From: Prionace glauca
Lineage: Eukaryota > Chordata > Chondrichthyes > Carcharhiniformes > Carcharhinidae
NCBI GenBank assembly: GCA_037974335.1
Contig: CM075760.1
Span: 19,858,291 to 19,922,290, forward strand
DNA length: 64,000 bases
Direction of reading: 5' to 3'
Shown here in pieces: positions 1 to 10,083 of the stretch. Under the pieces are notes generated by a model. It saw only the letters and a program-made list of their open reading frames with translations. It made no database searches and had not been told where the DNA came from. Made by a program: the position numbers and the translations under genes. Positions within the stretch are counted from its first letter, which is position 1, and each line of letters starts with the position of its first letter.

Positions 1-500
1 GGTCCTGCAGAGAGGCGGGGTCAGCCGCCATATTGCCATGACATCACTACAGCCCCTCCCCCCCGTCGAGGAAAAAGCGGCGTTTCAGAAATGTAGAAAG
101 TGAGAGAAATTCCCACCCGGAAATCCCGCCCGGAGCGGAATTAAAATTAAATAAAATACATATTTTTATAAAGAGGCAGGTGGCGGAACCGCGCATGTGC
201 TGTAGTATTTTCCTAGAGCGCACCGCGCGGGTGTGATTGAAAACCAGACGGAATAAAAAACAGAAATGATTTTCCCTAATGGAGAAGGAACCGAAAGTCT
301 GACAGGTGAGGATGTGAATAATAATCATCAAGATTCAACATATTAAAAGATTCAAATGTAACTGCCTGGGCGCATGTGCAGGAGGGGAATTCCCCCAGAG
401 TGCAGCGCGCGAGACGCCGTCTCCCCTGGCAACGCAAGATGGCCGCCGGCGGTGGTGTGAATGTGGCGCAGGCGCAGTGAGAACTGCCTGCAGCCCATTG
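1..500. promoter_or_regulatory. CpG-rich promoter-like stretch
   Basis: GC- and CpG-rich DNA unlike the AT-rich surroundings. It holds an AAGATGGCCGCC block near 437 and a GCCGCCATATTGCC block near 25, both of YY1 type, and a GCGCAGGCGCAG block near 466 of NRF1 type. Such motifs mark CpG-island promoters of vertebrate housekeeping genes. Near 266 an ATG opens a short frame (MIFPNGEGTESLT) that runs into a good splice donor, CAG^GTGAGG, at about 305, so a first coding exon on the plus strand is possible. No downstream exon was recognised. It could instead be part of a GC-rich shark repeat. Confidence 0.3.
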
Positions 501-693
501 TCCAGACTGCCCCCCAGTGGATGTGGTAGGGATGGTGCAGCAGATGGAGCAACAATCCCAGTTTCAATGGGGGGAGAGAAGCTGCAATGCTGCTCCCTGT
601 TGTTCACTCCTCTCTCCAGCCTCAGCATTGCAGAGTGTTTAAACAAGAGGGTGCATTGTCACAGCAGCAGGGTCTCCATGTCCTTCCGGTAGT

Positions 694-990
694 AAGGTGA
701 CCAGAACTGGACGCAGTACTCCAAATGCGGTCTAAACAACGTTCTGTACAACTGCAGCATTAGACGCTAGCTCTTATACTATATACCCCTTCCTATAAAG
801 GCTAGCATTCTGTAAGCTTTCTACGCAACTTTCTCCACCTGTGTTGCCACCTTCAGAGACATGAACACTTGCACTCCTGGGTCCCTCTGCATTTCTACAC
901 TCTTAACTGGTCTACCCTTTATCATGTAACTCCTCTCTACATTATTCCTTCCAAAATGCATCACCTCACATTTATCAGGATCAATATATA
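694..990 (-). mobile_element. CR1-type LINE fragment (RT C-terminal part)
   Basis: On the minus strand this matches the lower end of the larger LINE at 36.65-38.2 kb. Shared wording includes a stretch about 3' growth of the reverse transcriptase domain and the block TCTCCACCTGTGTTGCCACC. It is truncated at both ends and has no open frame of useful length. Confidence 0.75.
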
Positions 991-994
991 TCTT

Positions 995-1580
995 GAGAAA
1001 TTTGCCTACCTTGGAATTGGTCTCGCAGAGATATTACCACGATGCCCTTTCAACATTGATGGAGTACTTACAGCAGAGAAGAAGGCCGTTTTGAAGCGTC
1101 ATGTGTGTGTTGGCTCTCTAAAGGACCAATTCATCCAATAACATTCTGTACCCCACAGTCTAGCATTTTGTTCAGTTTCAGACAATTATCCAATCCCATT
1201 TTGAACCCATTAATTGGCTCTGCCTGCAGCACACTCTCAAACAGCACATTCCAGGTCTGGGTCACTCACTGTCTGAAAATGTTTTTTCCTGATGTCTCCA
1301 TGTTTCCTTCACCAATTTACTTCAACTCGCGCCCTCTGTGTCAAAATCCTTCTGCCATTGAAAGTTTGTCTCTATCGACTCTGTTAAGACCCTTCAGGAT
1401 TTTGAATGCCTCATTAAAGTCACATCAGCAACTTTCTGTTAAGAAAATTAGTCCCAAACTCTCCAAAATATATTCGTCACTGAAGTTTCTGAACTCTGGA
1501 ACTATTCTCGTGTTTTCCTCCTGCATTCAGTCCACTGATTTTACATTCTGCCTTACGTTCGGTCAGTTAGTGCCTGCTTG
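995..1580 (-). mobile_element. Old CR1-type LINE 3' end
   Basis: Degenerate copy of the common elasmobranch LINE 3' region: minus-strand equivalents of the segments around CCAATCCCATTTTGAA and CATTCCAGGTCTGGGTCACTCACTG. It is closely related over its whole length to 50928-51500 in the same orientation. The likeness includes flanking bases (GAGAAATTTGCCTACC), so the two may be copies of one duplicated locus rather than two insertions. Confidence 0.65.
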
Positions 1581-1705
1581 AACACATGAAACACAATCTT
1601 TCTTCATGCCCTGGAGTGAAGATTCGGAGCAAATTCATTTCTCATTTCTGGTGGACTAACGGGAATCAGACAAAGTTAAGGGCAGTTTAAATGCTGCTGG
1701 TCCTC
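1560..1705. repeat. Block homologous to the tRNA inverted-repeat arms
   Basis: About 140 bases align, with many differences, to 62220-62370 on the plus strand and to the minus strand of 59855-60010. Shared pieces include GGCAGTTTAAATG, CATTTCTGG and CGGAGCAAAT. It ties the DNA just downstream of the IgM cluster to the large inverted repeat at the other end of the window. Confidence 0.6.
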
Positions 1706-1711
1706 CATAAG

Positions 1712-2150
1712 ACCATAGGAAAGAAACATGAGAGATAGGAGCAGGAGTAGTCCATTTAGCCCTTCGAGCCTGCCCCGCCATTCAATAAGATCATGGCTGA
1801 TCTGTCGTGACTCAGCTCCACCTTCCCGCCCTCTCCCCATAACCCTTAATCCCTTCTCTTATCAAAAACCCATCAACCCGTTTCTTAAAAATATTTAGCG
1901 AGGCAGCCTCCACCACTTCAATGGGCACAGAATTCCAGAGATTCACCACCCTTTGAGTGAAGAAGTTCCTCCTCAACTCTGATCTAAACTGCACCTCTCC
2001 CTCCCTTATCTTGAGGCTGTGCCCCCTCGTACTGCTGTCCTTTCTAAGCGGGAAGAATCTCTCTCCCTCTACCCTATCCATCCCTTTCATTATCTTTTAC
2101 GTCTCTATAACATCCCCCCTCATCCTTCTAAACTCCATGACAGACCAGTT
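1712..2150 (-). mobile_element. CR1-type LINE 3' end
   Basis: Minus-strand translation gives the typical C-terminus of this LINE's ORF2 (MKGMDRVEGERFFPLRKDS, then FFTQRVVNLWNSVPIEVVEA), followed by the 3' tail with the AGGAGCAGGAGTAG block. It is 5'-truncated, as usual for LINE insertions. Related copies lie at 24.77, 33.44, 39.65 and 57.46 kb. Confidence 0.85.
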
Positions 2151-2400
2151 TATGAGTGAATTCACCGAGGTTCTCCTCATTCTTCACTCATTCTGTCTCT
2201 GGATTTGATCAGAAAAAGGCAGAGATGAAGGTGTCTTTACACGGGTGGGTCACTGGGTGGCGCAGTGACTCTGTCTCTAAAGGGTCCTGAGTTCAACCAC
2301 ATCCCACCCATGACTGGGGGGGACATGCCTATCTGGGAAAGGGGGGGAAACCGGATCATAGGGAAATGGAGCGGAGTTGATGGGTTTAGGAGAACGGAAT
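2151..2400 (-). other. DNA downstream of IgM membrane-form 3' end
   Basis: Unique-looking DNA past the last poly(A) signals. From about 2212 it is homologous, as reverse complement, to 60880-61000, so it belongs to the ancestral 3' flank of Ig clusters. No gene was seen. Confidence 0.6.
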
Positions 2401-2419
2401 TAAGCCAAGACAGGGATGG

Positions 2420-2450
2420 TTAAATTTTTATTCAAAATTTATTTAAAAAT
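2420..2450 (-). terminator. Poly(A) signals for membrane IgM mRNA
   Basis: On the minus strand AATAAA occurs at about 2427-2432 with a second AAATAAAT at about 2440, some 450 bases past the TM2 stop codon. The orphan copy at 60.76 kb keeps AATAAA in the matching place, which supports a role. Confidence 0.6.
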
Positions 2451-2892
2451 TCAGAGAATATTTTACAGCGAAATTGTTTTTTTTAAAGTTAGGAAAGTGA
2501 ACATAGCGATCGAGGGTCACATTGAGAACAGGAGACATGTACAGAGAATCCGTCAATATTTGTACATCTGTTACATTAACCAGAAAGAGAATACAGATCC
2601 TTAATAGAAAGAGGAATTAACAAACGTGAATAAGGAATGAGAAATTATTTATACATTAATTTTACACTAGGAGGGAAACTATTAACCACAATAACATTAT
2701 AACAAAAAACAACCTCGTACTTTTCACACTGAAAACTGAAATAATGTCTATTGTTGCCTCAGTTACAGATCCAGAATGATAAACTGAGAGACATTTACTG
2801 ATAGATTCACCGAGAGCAGATATTGTATTGGAGCCATACACAGATCTTTATAATCAGCTGAGGGAAATCTGCAGCGTCCAAAATTCAACCCA

Positions 2893-2901
2893 TCATTTGA
2901 T
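2893..2901 (-). CDS. IgM TM2 exon, coding part (Ile-Lys-stop)
   Basis: This is the last exon of the membrane IgM heavy chain. An acceptor ATTTTACAG precedes ATC AAA TGA, giving only Ile-Lys and a stop. With the Val-Lys ending TM1, the cytoplasmic tail reads VKIK, close to the very short KVK tail of membrane IgM in other vertebrates. Such a tail does not signal by itself, and in other vertebrates it relies on Ig-alpha/beta type partners. The exon continues as about 490 bases of 3' UTR to the poly(A) signals near 2.43 kb. The reading is supported by the phase-0 TM1 donor and by a conserved orphan copy of this exon at 60327-60335 on the other strand. Confidence 0.8.
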   Translation of the reverse strand: MK

Positions 2902-3035
2902 CTGTAAAATAAAGAGGCAATATTGAAGCAGATGTTTCTGATGCGGGACATTAATGTTTTTAATCAGTGAAACAATGAGAGATTTTTCAAATCCATTCTG
3001 CCAGTTTGAAATGTGAGTGAATTGAATCATCTCAC

Positions 3036-3163
3036 CTTCACCAGAGTGACGGCAGTGCTGTAGAAAATGCTCAGGAAGAACAGGACGATGAATGTGGAAG
3101 CGGTTGTCCAGATGTTGCTGTTATCATCCTCACTGTCTTCAATCCAGATGCGGTCGGTGGGGT
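3036..3163 (-). CDS. IgM TM1 exon: membrane anchor
   Basis: This 128-base exon enters in phase 1 after CCCTAG and leaves in phase 0 at GTGAAG^GTGAG. Joined to the internal donor in CH4 it reads [19 protein letters not shown], an acidic extracellular linker. The helix follows, about 25 residues from [19 protein letters not shown] to VTLVK, rich in Ser, Thr and Phe as in other IgM transmembrane segments. The acidic linker and polar helix face are the usual contact zone for Ig-alpha/beta. Splicing to TM2 adds Ile-Lys. The exon looks intact, with no stop and both splice sites canonical. Confidence 0.92.
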
Positions 3164-3724
3164 CTAGGGGACAGAGGCCAGGGAATGGAATTAGATTACT
3201 TTATTTATCCAGGGAATCTCATTGTTTTCTTTTCCTTGTTCTCCTTTATAAACTGTTCATTCATTCTCATGTCTAATTTTCAATGTATATCTCCTGTTAA
3301 ATTCAGGACACTCAGTAACAGATCTCCATAACTATTTTCACACCTGATCCTTATTGGTATTCCTTGGAGAGTCCATGTCAGAAAGCACTGAAGGTGTTTT
3401 CTTGATAATCAGTTCATTTTGAACTATTTGCCACTAACCCTTATTGAAGAATGTTCTGACTGATCTGGAGGAACATTCCCCTGTCAATGATTGTTTCCAC
3501 AGATGGTGACTGATCTGTAAACTGTGAATGCTGCTGTTTAAGATCTGGGATGTAATTTCCAATCTTTGCTTATTTACAGTGGAAATGTTTAGTAAATCAT
3601 GAGCTTAACTCAGTTTCTCAACGTGTTTGGCGGTGTTTTGAGAATTGGGATAGTCATCGGTGTGTATGTCCATTCAAATTCACATTTAAATTTTACTTTC
3701 ATCATTCACCTGCCGTTTGTATTA

Positions 3725-3866
3725 AAGATTGTATGTGTGTGTGTGTGTGTGTGCGCGTCTGTGTGTGTGTGTGTCTGTGAGTCTGTGTGTGTGTGTGTGT
3801 GTGCGTCAGTGCGTGTGTGTGTGTGTGTCTGTGAGTCTGTGTGTGTGTGTGTGTGTGTGTGAACAC
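3725..3866. repeat. (TG)n microsatellite
   Basis: Interrupted TG dinucleotide tract with CTGTGAG and GCGTCAG variants inside the CH4-TM1 intron. It explains the His-Thr and Cys-Val frames here. Confidence 0.95.
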
Positions 3867-4399
3867 TTCCTGAGCTGCATTAATTTTTGGTCCTGAGTTA
3901 ATCTGTGTGTATGAGGGATAATGAACATGTTCATTTGCCTGTGTTTGTTGATTTGTGTAGTTGTGTGTCTGTGTGTATAATTTATTCTTCAGATATTGTG
4001 GATATATGACTATTATTGTGTGAAGTCTCTGTATATTTATTAATGCCACTCTTAACGTGTGCACGTGTTTCTGCCTGTTTCAATGTGTTAATTTGTGTCA
4101 CTCGAATAATGTTTCCTTCCCTTTCTTTGTGTGTCTGTTCCTCCGTGCGTTTGTGTGTGTATCTGTTGACATATTAGTGCATGTAAATTCGTGTTGGTAG
4201 TTATTTATAACAATGTGTCAGTGTATGGCTGTGTTTCCATGTGTAGTATTGTGTGCTGTGGTGTTCTGTTCTGAAGGAGCGTGTGAATATTTGCATCCAC
4301 ATGTTTGTGTGAAAATATTTTGCTCTCTGTTCCTCTATAAGCAGTGTGTTAATATTGTTATATCTATTTCCCTGTATAAGTGATAATGTGTATAACATT

Positions 4400-5385
4400 G
4401 TGGGTCTCTATATCTGTATTCATTTCAGCGTGAACGTGTGAGAACATGCATTTGTTTGAGTGTGTGCATCTATTTGTGTATGTTTTGGACCTGCATAAAT
4501 GTTATCTGTCCGTATTGTGTGTATGCATGTACGTGTTTGTGTTTGTGTCCGTGTACCTAGTCCGTATGTTTAGGTAAGTGTGTACTTGTGTGTTTGTGTG
4601 TGTTTCTGCGGGCGTTTGTACATATCTGATAATTTGTGTGCATGTTTTGTTTTGTGCCTTCTTGTACAAGTCCGTGCCTGTGTGTGCAGGTGTGGGTGTA
4701 TGCCCCCTTGTGCATGCATGTGTGCGTGTATATGTGTGTGCGTGTGTGTGTGTGTGTGTGTGCATGGTGCGTGTGGGACAGAGAGAGAGCGAGAGAGAAA
4801 GAGAGAGTATTTGTGTATGCACGCATTTTTGTTTGTATATGTATAGTCCATTAGTGTATTCGAGGGAGCGTGCTTGTTTGAGTTCGTTTGTGCGTATATT
4901 GTGTGTTCATCTGATCCGTGTATGTGCATTTGTATTTATGAATGTATCTGTGTTTTTGTTGTGTATGTATTTGTGCGTACTGTGTATTTGTGAGATTCTG
5001 TGTCTGTATTTGAATGTGCCTGTCTATATTTCTGTGTGTGGGACTATGTGTATGCGTTTGTGTGTTATATTAACATTCTGTATTCGTGAGCATATGTATG
5101 AGTATGTGTATTTGTGCAATTGTGTCCACGTTTCTGTGTGCGTGTGTGTGTGTATGTGTGTGAGTGTGTAGTGTGTCTGTATGTGTGAATGTGTGTGTGT
5201 ATGTGTGTGAGTGTGTGAGTGTGTGTATGTGTGTGTGAGTGTGTAGTGTGCGTATGTATGTGTGTGTGTGTGAGTGTGTAGTGTGTGTAGTGTGTGTAGT
5301 GTGTGTATGTGTGTGTGAGTGTGTGTATGTGTGTGTGAGTGTGTGTGTGTGAGTGTGTGAGTGTGTGTGTGAGTGTGGGTGTGGA
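4400..5385. repeat. TG-rich degenerate microsatellite
   Basis: Degenerate TGTGTNTG DNA, becoming a cleaner GTGTGTGAGTGTGTAG array from about 5130 to 5380. One GA-rich patch (GAGAGAGAGCGAGAGAG) lies near 4782. It sits in the CH4-TM1 intron and is not coding. Confidence 0.9.
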
Positions 5386-6479
5386 CGCCTATGTATGTAT
5401 GTATAATTGTGACAGTTTTGGGCAGCATTATCAGTGTGTGTATTTTTTTAACTGTTGCTCCAAGTTTCACCGACCATAGTGAAGTGAATATGATCCAGAC
5501 AACCCGAATAATGGAACATATTTTCAATGCTTTGCTGGAGAAATGTATTTTATGTGAGGGGCACGGTGATATCAGGAGAGAGAATGAAATAATTCATTGA
5601 TGTATCTCAGAGAGCTCAGGGACAGAACAGTTAAAACCCGGGGAGGAATCTATGACTTGTTTAAATTTGTATTCTGGGAAATCAATGCCAGCACATGGTT
5701 AACAGGAACAAGAGTGTTGAGACATTTTAAATTATGTTGCATTAGTTTATATATATATTTCAATGATTAAGATAATGATACTTCAAAATCTGTAGCAAGT
5801 AAACCGGAAACTAATTTGTACTGTTGGCAACTGGGTCCTTATAGTAGAGAAATGTTCCCTTCCAAACGCAGGAGAGGGAGGAGAGTGAGCTCAGAGTTTC
5901 CCTCTCCCTACCCGATGATACAATGTCACTGATGGTGTTAACCACTGAGGAGGTACAGGTGAGTGGATTAAATAATGACATTCCTCCTCTTTTCATTGAG
6001 GAAGTTTTGGGACATGGATTAACTACTGCTCCTCCCCTCTCTTTGCTGGGTTAGTGGGAATCAGGATGTTAACAATTTCACTCTCCCTCAATCCGATGGG
6101 GGGAATATTTCTCCATGTTTTTTGTGTGTGACTCTCACTTCAGTTCCCAGTAGGTGCGGTGCAGTAGCTTAAAGAGGTGGTCAATGAGAGAAACAGGGCC
6201 CAGCGATCTAAATGTTGTGTTTGTGTGTCAGACATGTTAAAAATGTCGGAGTGTTTTCCCCTCAGCGGGAGGAAAGTCAGTGAAGATATTTTGCAGAATC
6301 CTGTAATGAATGTGCTCTACTCTATCCCTGACCCAGTGTCTATCTCCGCTGGGAGCACTGGTTCAACAATGTTGGGTCCGAGACATGAAAATATCTGACT
6401 CAAAATCAAAGATATGGAAGTAAAACTGAAAAACAACCAATTAAACAATTGGGTATTTCATTGATCGTTAGAGGAAAAT

Positions 6480-6498
6480 GTTTTTATTCTTTTTATTG
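6480..6498 (-). terminator. Poly(A) signals for secreted IgM mRNA
   Basis: Minus-strand AATAAA at 6482-6487, with an AATAAAA at about 6491-6496, lies about 30-45 bases after the CH4 secretory stop (6525). Use of this site gives the secreted heavy chain. Reading on to 2.43 kb gives the membrane form. Confidence 0.75.
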
Positions 6499-6524
6499 TA
6501 GTTTTTAATGGAAGTGAGTGATTC

Positions 6525-6916
6525 TCATTGACATGAATTAACAGTGTCCATCAGTGCAAGGGAAATGTTCACAAAACTGGGTTTACCGCTGGATTTGTCA
6601 ACTGTTCTGTTGATGATCTTCAAGGGGATGGCTTCATGTCCCACCACACAGGAGTAAGAAGCGCCGCTGGACCATTCCTCTGCTGCAATGGATAACAGGC
6701 TGTACATGAAGAAGGAGCTATCGCCGTTCTCCGCCACCACCTCGGTGTTCCTGTAGTTCCCGGGATTCACCGGCTTGTCGTTGACGGTCCACTTGACGAA
6801 GATCTCTCGGGGGGAGAAACCTCTCACTAAGCAGCTGAGGGAGACGAAACTCTGAGCGGAGACGTCTTCTGCCGAGGGCAGGAGGACAGAGACGACCGGT
6901 TCCCGCGGATTTGGAT
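6525..6916 (-). CDS. IgM CH4 exon with secretory tail
   Basis: Fourth constant domain of the mu chain, 129 codons plus stop, entered in phase 1 after TTCTGCAG. It reads [18 protein letters not shown], then the domain cysteines in [11 protein letters not shown] and [10 protein letters not shown] and the core Trp in FVKWTVND, the standard C1-set Ig pattern. The tail [19 protein letters not shown] is a typical IgM secretory tailpiece, with an N-glycosylation site (NIS) and a penultimate Cys for polymer formation. An internal donor, AGCG^GTAAAC, at 6587/6586 lets the membrane mRNA skip the tail and join TM1 in phase 1, giving SSDPTDR. So the secreted/membrane choice uses an internal CH4 splice, as in mammals, and not the CH3 splice of bony fish. 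It looks fully intact. Confidence 0.96.
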
Positions 6917-8137
6917 CTGCAGAAAATGTACAATAAATGTCAATAAACTGGAGAATTCTGGAGACAATGAAACCACTGGTGAGATATCAGGAAAATGCGC
7001 TTCGCTTCTGATTTTAACTCTTCCCATTTTTGATTTGCAGCTTGGAGGAGAGGTGAACACAATTGTTTTCTCAAATAACTCAGTGGGGGGTGGAGTGGAA
7101 AGATTCAGAAAGTTTACAGCACAGAATCAGGCCATTCGGCCCAACTGATCTACTTTCCTTTTTGGTTTTCTGGTTTTTGATGCTCCACATCAGGCTCCTC
7201 CCTTCTTCTTCGCTCTAAACCCAATAACATCGCCTTCAGTTCACTTTTCACTCATCAACACATCAAACTCCCCAGAAAAATATCAATCGGCCCAGAGTCG
7301 TTTAGTTCAGGGGAGAACATTAATGCACTGAATACTAACTATTGAGTAGTACACTTTCACTGGAGATAGACACAGTGATGCATTTACATAGAAACATAGA
7401 ACAGTACAGCACAGTACAGGCCCTTTGGCCCTCAATGTTATGCCGAGCTATGTCCGAACCCAAGATCAAGCTCTCCCACTCCCTATCATTCTGGTGTGCT
7501 CCATGTGTCTATCCAATAACCGCTTGAAAGTTCCTAAAGTGTCTGACTCCACTATCACAGCAGGCAGTGCATTCCACACCGTAACCACACTCTGAGTAAA
7601 GAATCTACCTCGGACATCCCTCCTGTATCTCCCACCATGAACCTTATAGTAATGCCCCCCTAGTAACCCGAGGAAATAGTCTCTGAACATCCACTCTATC
7701 AATCCCCCTCACCATCTTATAAACCTCTATTTAGTCGTCTCTCATCCTCTTCTGTTCTAAAGAGAAAAGCCCCAGCTCCCTCAACCTTTCCTCATAAGAC
7801 CTGCCCTCCAAACCAGGCAGCATCCTGCTAAATCTCCTCTGCACTCCCTCCAATGCTTCCACATCCTTCTTATAGTGAGGTGATTAGAACTGCACACAAT
7901 ATTCCAAATGTGGTCTCACCAAGGCTCTGTGCAATTGCAGCATAACCCCACGGCTCTTAAACTCTAACCCCCTGTTAATAAACACTAACACACTTTAAGC
8001 CTTCTTCACGGCTCTATCCACTTTAGTGGCAATCTTCAGAGATCTGTGGATATGAACCCCGGGATCTCCCTGTTCCTCCACATTGCTCAGAACCATGCCA
8101 TTGACCCTACATTTATTGCTTCAATCTCTCAGCTCAC
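6917..8137. other. Intron CH3-CH4
   Basis: About 1.2 kb. The part nearest CH4 (6917-7385) is unique apart from a short retroposon-like patch at 7100-7200. The rest is a LINE 3' end, listed separately. Confidence 0.7.
7385..8115 (-). mobile_element. CR1-type LINE 3' end in the CH3-CH4 intron
   Basis: Minus-strand frames give RGRFFTQSVVTVWNALPA and related ORF2 C-terminal pieces, then the 3' end with the GTACTGTGCTGTACTGTTC block near 7400. About 730 bases, 5'-truncated, in the same orientation as the Ig gene. Confidence 0.8.
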
Positions 8138-8446
8138 CTGTTTCCTTGTGGATAGATGTTCTTAGAGGAGTCGGCAGATCCTGATGGTTCACCACGCACT
8201 CAAACACAGCCGCACTCAGCCAGGCTTGTGTGGAGATGCTTAATTTGCTGATCACGCTGTCACGATCCGCTCCGGGCTTTTCGGCAATCTCTGATTTCAA
8301 ATACTTCCTGTCTCGGATCCAGGACACGTTAACTCCATCAGGAGCATGAGAAATGATGCAGGTTAAGGTCACGGTGTCCTCCAGTAAGACCTGTTCTATT
8401 GGTGGTGGCTGTATCTTCACTGTGGTATCAAGGCACGGGAGAGGAT
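8138..8446 (-). CDS. IgM CH3 exon
   Basis: Third mu constant domain, 309 bases, phase 1 in and out (TTCACAG^ATCCTC; ACAG^GTGAGC). It reads [20 protein letters not shown] at the start. The intradomain cysteines lie in [11 protein letters not shown] and [11 protein letters not shown], and the core Trp in [11 protein letters not shown] is a possible glycosylation site. The extra Cys in the first residues (PLPC) is outside the domain pair and could make an inter-chain bond. No stop or shift is seen. Confidence 0.95.
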
Positions 8447-9362
8447 CTGTGAATGAGAAATGAAAATGAGCCCCAGTTCCCCTTCAGAAGCAGGACAGCA
8501 GTCTTCAGCCTGAAGGAGACAAAGTCGCCTTCAATATATCAATCTCTAACTCTCGCCTTTCACCTTCCATGGCGAATGGGAAGCCAGCTTGCTGTATGGA
8601 ATTATTCCCTGTATTAAATATTGGAGCAGCGGTAACATTTCCATGAATCAGAATTGGAGAATTCCCAAACAAACACACCATCCTGAACTCAAGGAAAAAG
8701 TACTGACCGTTGGTTTATAAATAGGGTGGATGCACTTTCCAATATTTTACCCCTGTGCTGTGACCTATGAAACATTCTCACACCTACTGTCTCTCCAAAT
8801 TTTACCAGCTGTCTCAGGAACAAGCTGACATCAAGGCCACCTCACTCAGTATATTGCTTCAAACCGAAAGGGGGCACTCTTTTAAGGGGAGGCTGTGGTA
8901 TATGGTGTTGTCAATGGACTTATAACCTAGGGCAAGACTCTGGGGACACAGATTCTAATCCCATCATTGCAAATATGAAATTTGAATTTTGTAAAAATCT
9001 ATAATTAAAAGTTGAAATAGTTCTTATGAAGCTATTGCTGTAAAACCCCTCCTAGTTCACAAATGTTCCTTACCAAAATCAACCTGCTGTCTTTATCTGG
9101 CCTGGCATGCATGTGACTCCAGATTCACAGCAACGGGAGTGACACTTCAGTGCCCTCAGGTTTGGGAAATAAATGCACATCTCAGGAAGGTAGAACAAAA
9201 AATTGTTTTTCTGATGAAATTCTGAATGAGATATTGTCCTAATGCAGCAAACTACAGGACAATAACTCACAAGTTGTTCAATGCTTTGTACCAACTTGAA
9301 TAGATCCCTAATTCTGATTAACATCAGAATGATAAGTGTTGTCCTGTGTTTGAGTATCTTAC
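8447..9362. other. Intron CH2-CH3
   Basis: Intron of 916 bases. 8447-8880 looks unique. The rest is mainly a SINE (8885-9180). Confidence 0.7.
8885..9180 (+). mobile_element. tRNA-headed SINE (group B)
   Basis: Degenerate copy of a common shark SINE. It has a tRNA-like head with box-B-like GATTCTAATCCC near 8953, a body with CTGGCCTGGCATGCATGTGACTCC, and the tail TTTGGGAAATAAATGC. Orientation is opposite to the Ig gene. Relatives lie at 23.85, 31.26, 33.12 and 50.63 kb. Confidence 0.7.
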
Positions 9363-9677
9363 CCTGAGATGCGCTGATGTTCAGACTCTGAGTGAATTCT
9401 TGATGAGTGACCTGGCAGGTATAGACCGCTTTGCTGAACCATTCCCCAGCGGAGACTGTCAGCCGACTGCTGGCCGAGAAGTTCCCGTTCACTTCACAGG
9501 GGGGAGAGGTGACAATTCCTGAATGCGTGGGTTCCCCATTCTTCAGCCAACTCACTTCCATTGACCCTAGCTGGAAATCGATGATTGAACAGACGATGAT
9601 TGCGACTTTCCTGTGTGAGATTTCTTCACTGGAACTCACGGTGAGGATAACAGTTGGAGGGATCACAAGCGGAGGGC
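9363..9677 (-). CDS. IgM CH2 exon
   Basis: Second mu constant domain, 315 bases, phase 1 at both ends (CCCTGAAG^GCCCTC; CTCAGG^GTAAGAT). The first codon is completed by the last base of CH1, giving Cys, so the junction reads QMPCPPLVIPP. Domain cysteines are in [10 protein letters not shown] and [10 protein letters not shown], and the Trp is in [10 protein letters not shown] third Cys in [11 protein letters not shown] lies beside an N-glycosylation site. It joins CH3 as ISASQDPLP. It looks intact. Confidence 0.95.
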
Positions 9678-10083
9678 CTTCAGGGAAAAAAAAAACAGAT
9701 CAGTCATTTCCTGCAGAAGATGTGGATCAATTAAACTTTTGTCAACAGAGGGTAGTAAGGGCGTGGAATGCCCTGCCTGCAGCAGTTGTGGACTCGCCAA
9801 CTTTAAGGGCGTTCAAATGGTCAGTGGATAGGCATATGGATAACATTGGAATAGTTTAGGTTAGAGGGTCATGAGATTGGTTCCACTGGTCGGCGCAACA
9901 TCGGGGGCCGAAGGGCCTGTACTGCGCTGTAATGGTCTATGTTCTATGTTCTAACTCATTTGCAGTCAATAGACACTAACTGGACCAATCCCGGATTGTG
10001 CACATCTATTTAAATGAGTTATAACCAAGGCCCTACATGTTAACCACAGTGTTTCTGTTTCACACAAGCTCCATAACACTTAC
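9678..10083. other. Intron CH1-CH2 with LINE tail
   Basis: A 406-base intron. A plus-strand CR1-type 3' end (about 9740-9958) fills the middle. The flanks are short and unique. Confidence 0.75.
9740..9958 (+). mobile_element. CR1-type LINE 3' end
   Basis: Plus-strand piece with the RVVRAWNALPAAVVDSPTL coding remnant, then GGGGGCCGAAGGGCCTG and a repeated terminal TCTATGTTCTATGTTCTA typical of CR1-type tails. It lies antisense to the Ig gene. Confidence 0.8.

Larger units (their letters stand above)
3164..6480. other. Intron between CH4 and TM1
   Basis: About 3.4 kb of intron used only in the membrane transcript, read on the minus strand. Much of it (3.72-3.87 and 4.4-5.4 kb) is TG-rich microsatellite, listed separately. 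The long frames across it are low-complexity Cys/Val or His/Thr artefacts. An octamer-like ATTTGCAT sits at 4289-4296 but has no promoter context. 5.4-6.5 kb looks unique; no gene was seen. Confidence 0.6.

Noticed and set aside
3599-5527. Long frames rich in Cys-Val or His-Thr in the CH4-TM1 intron
   Set aside because: They are translations of TG/CA microsatellite DNA, open in several frames at once, with no domain.
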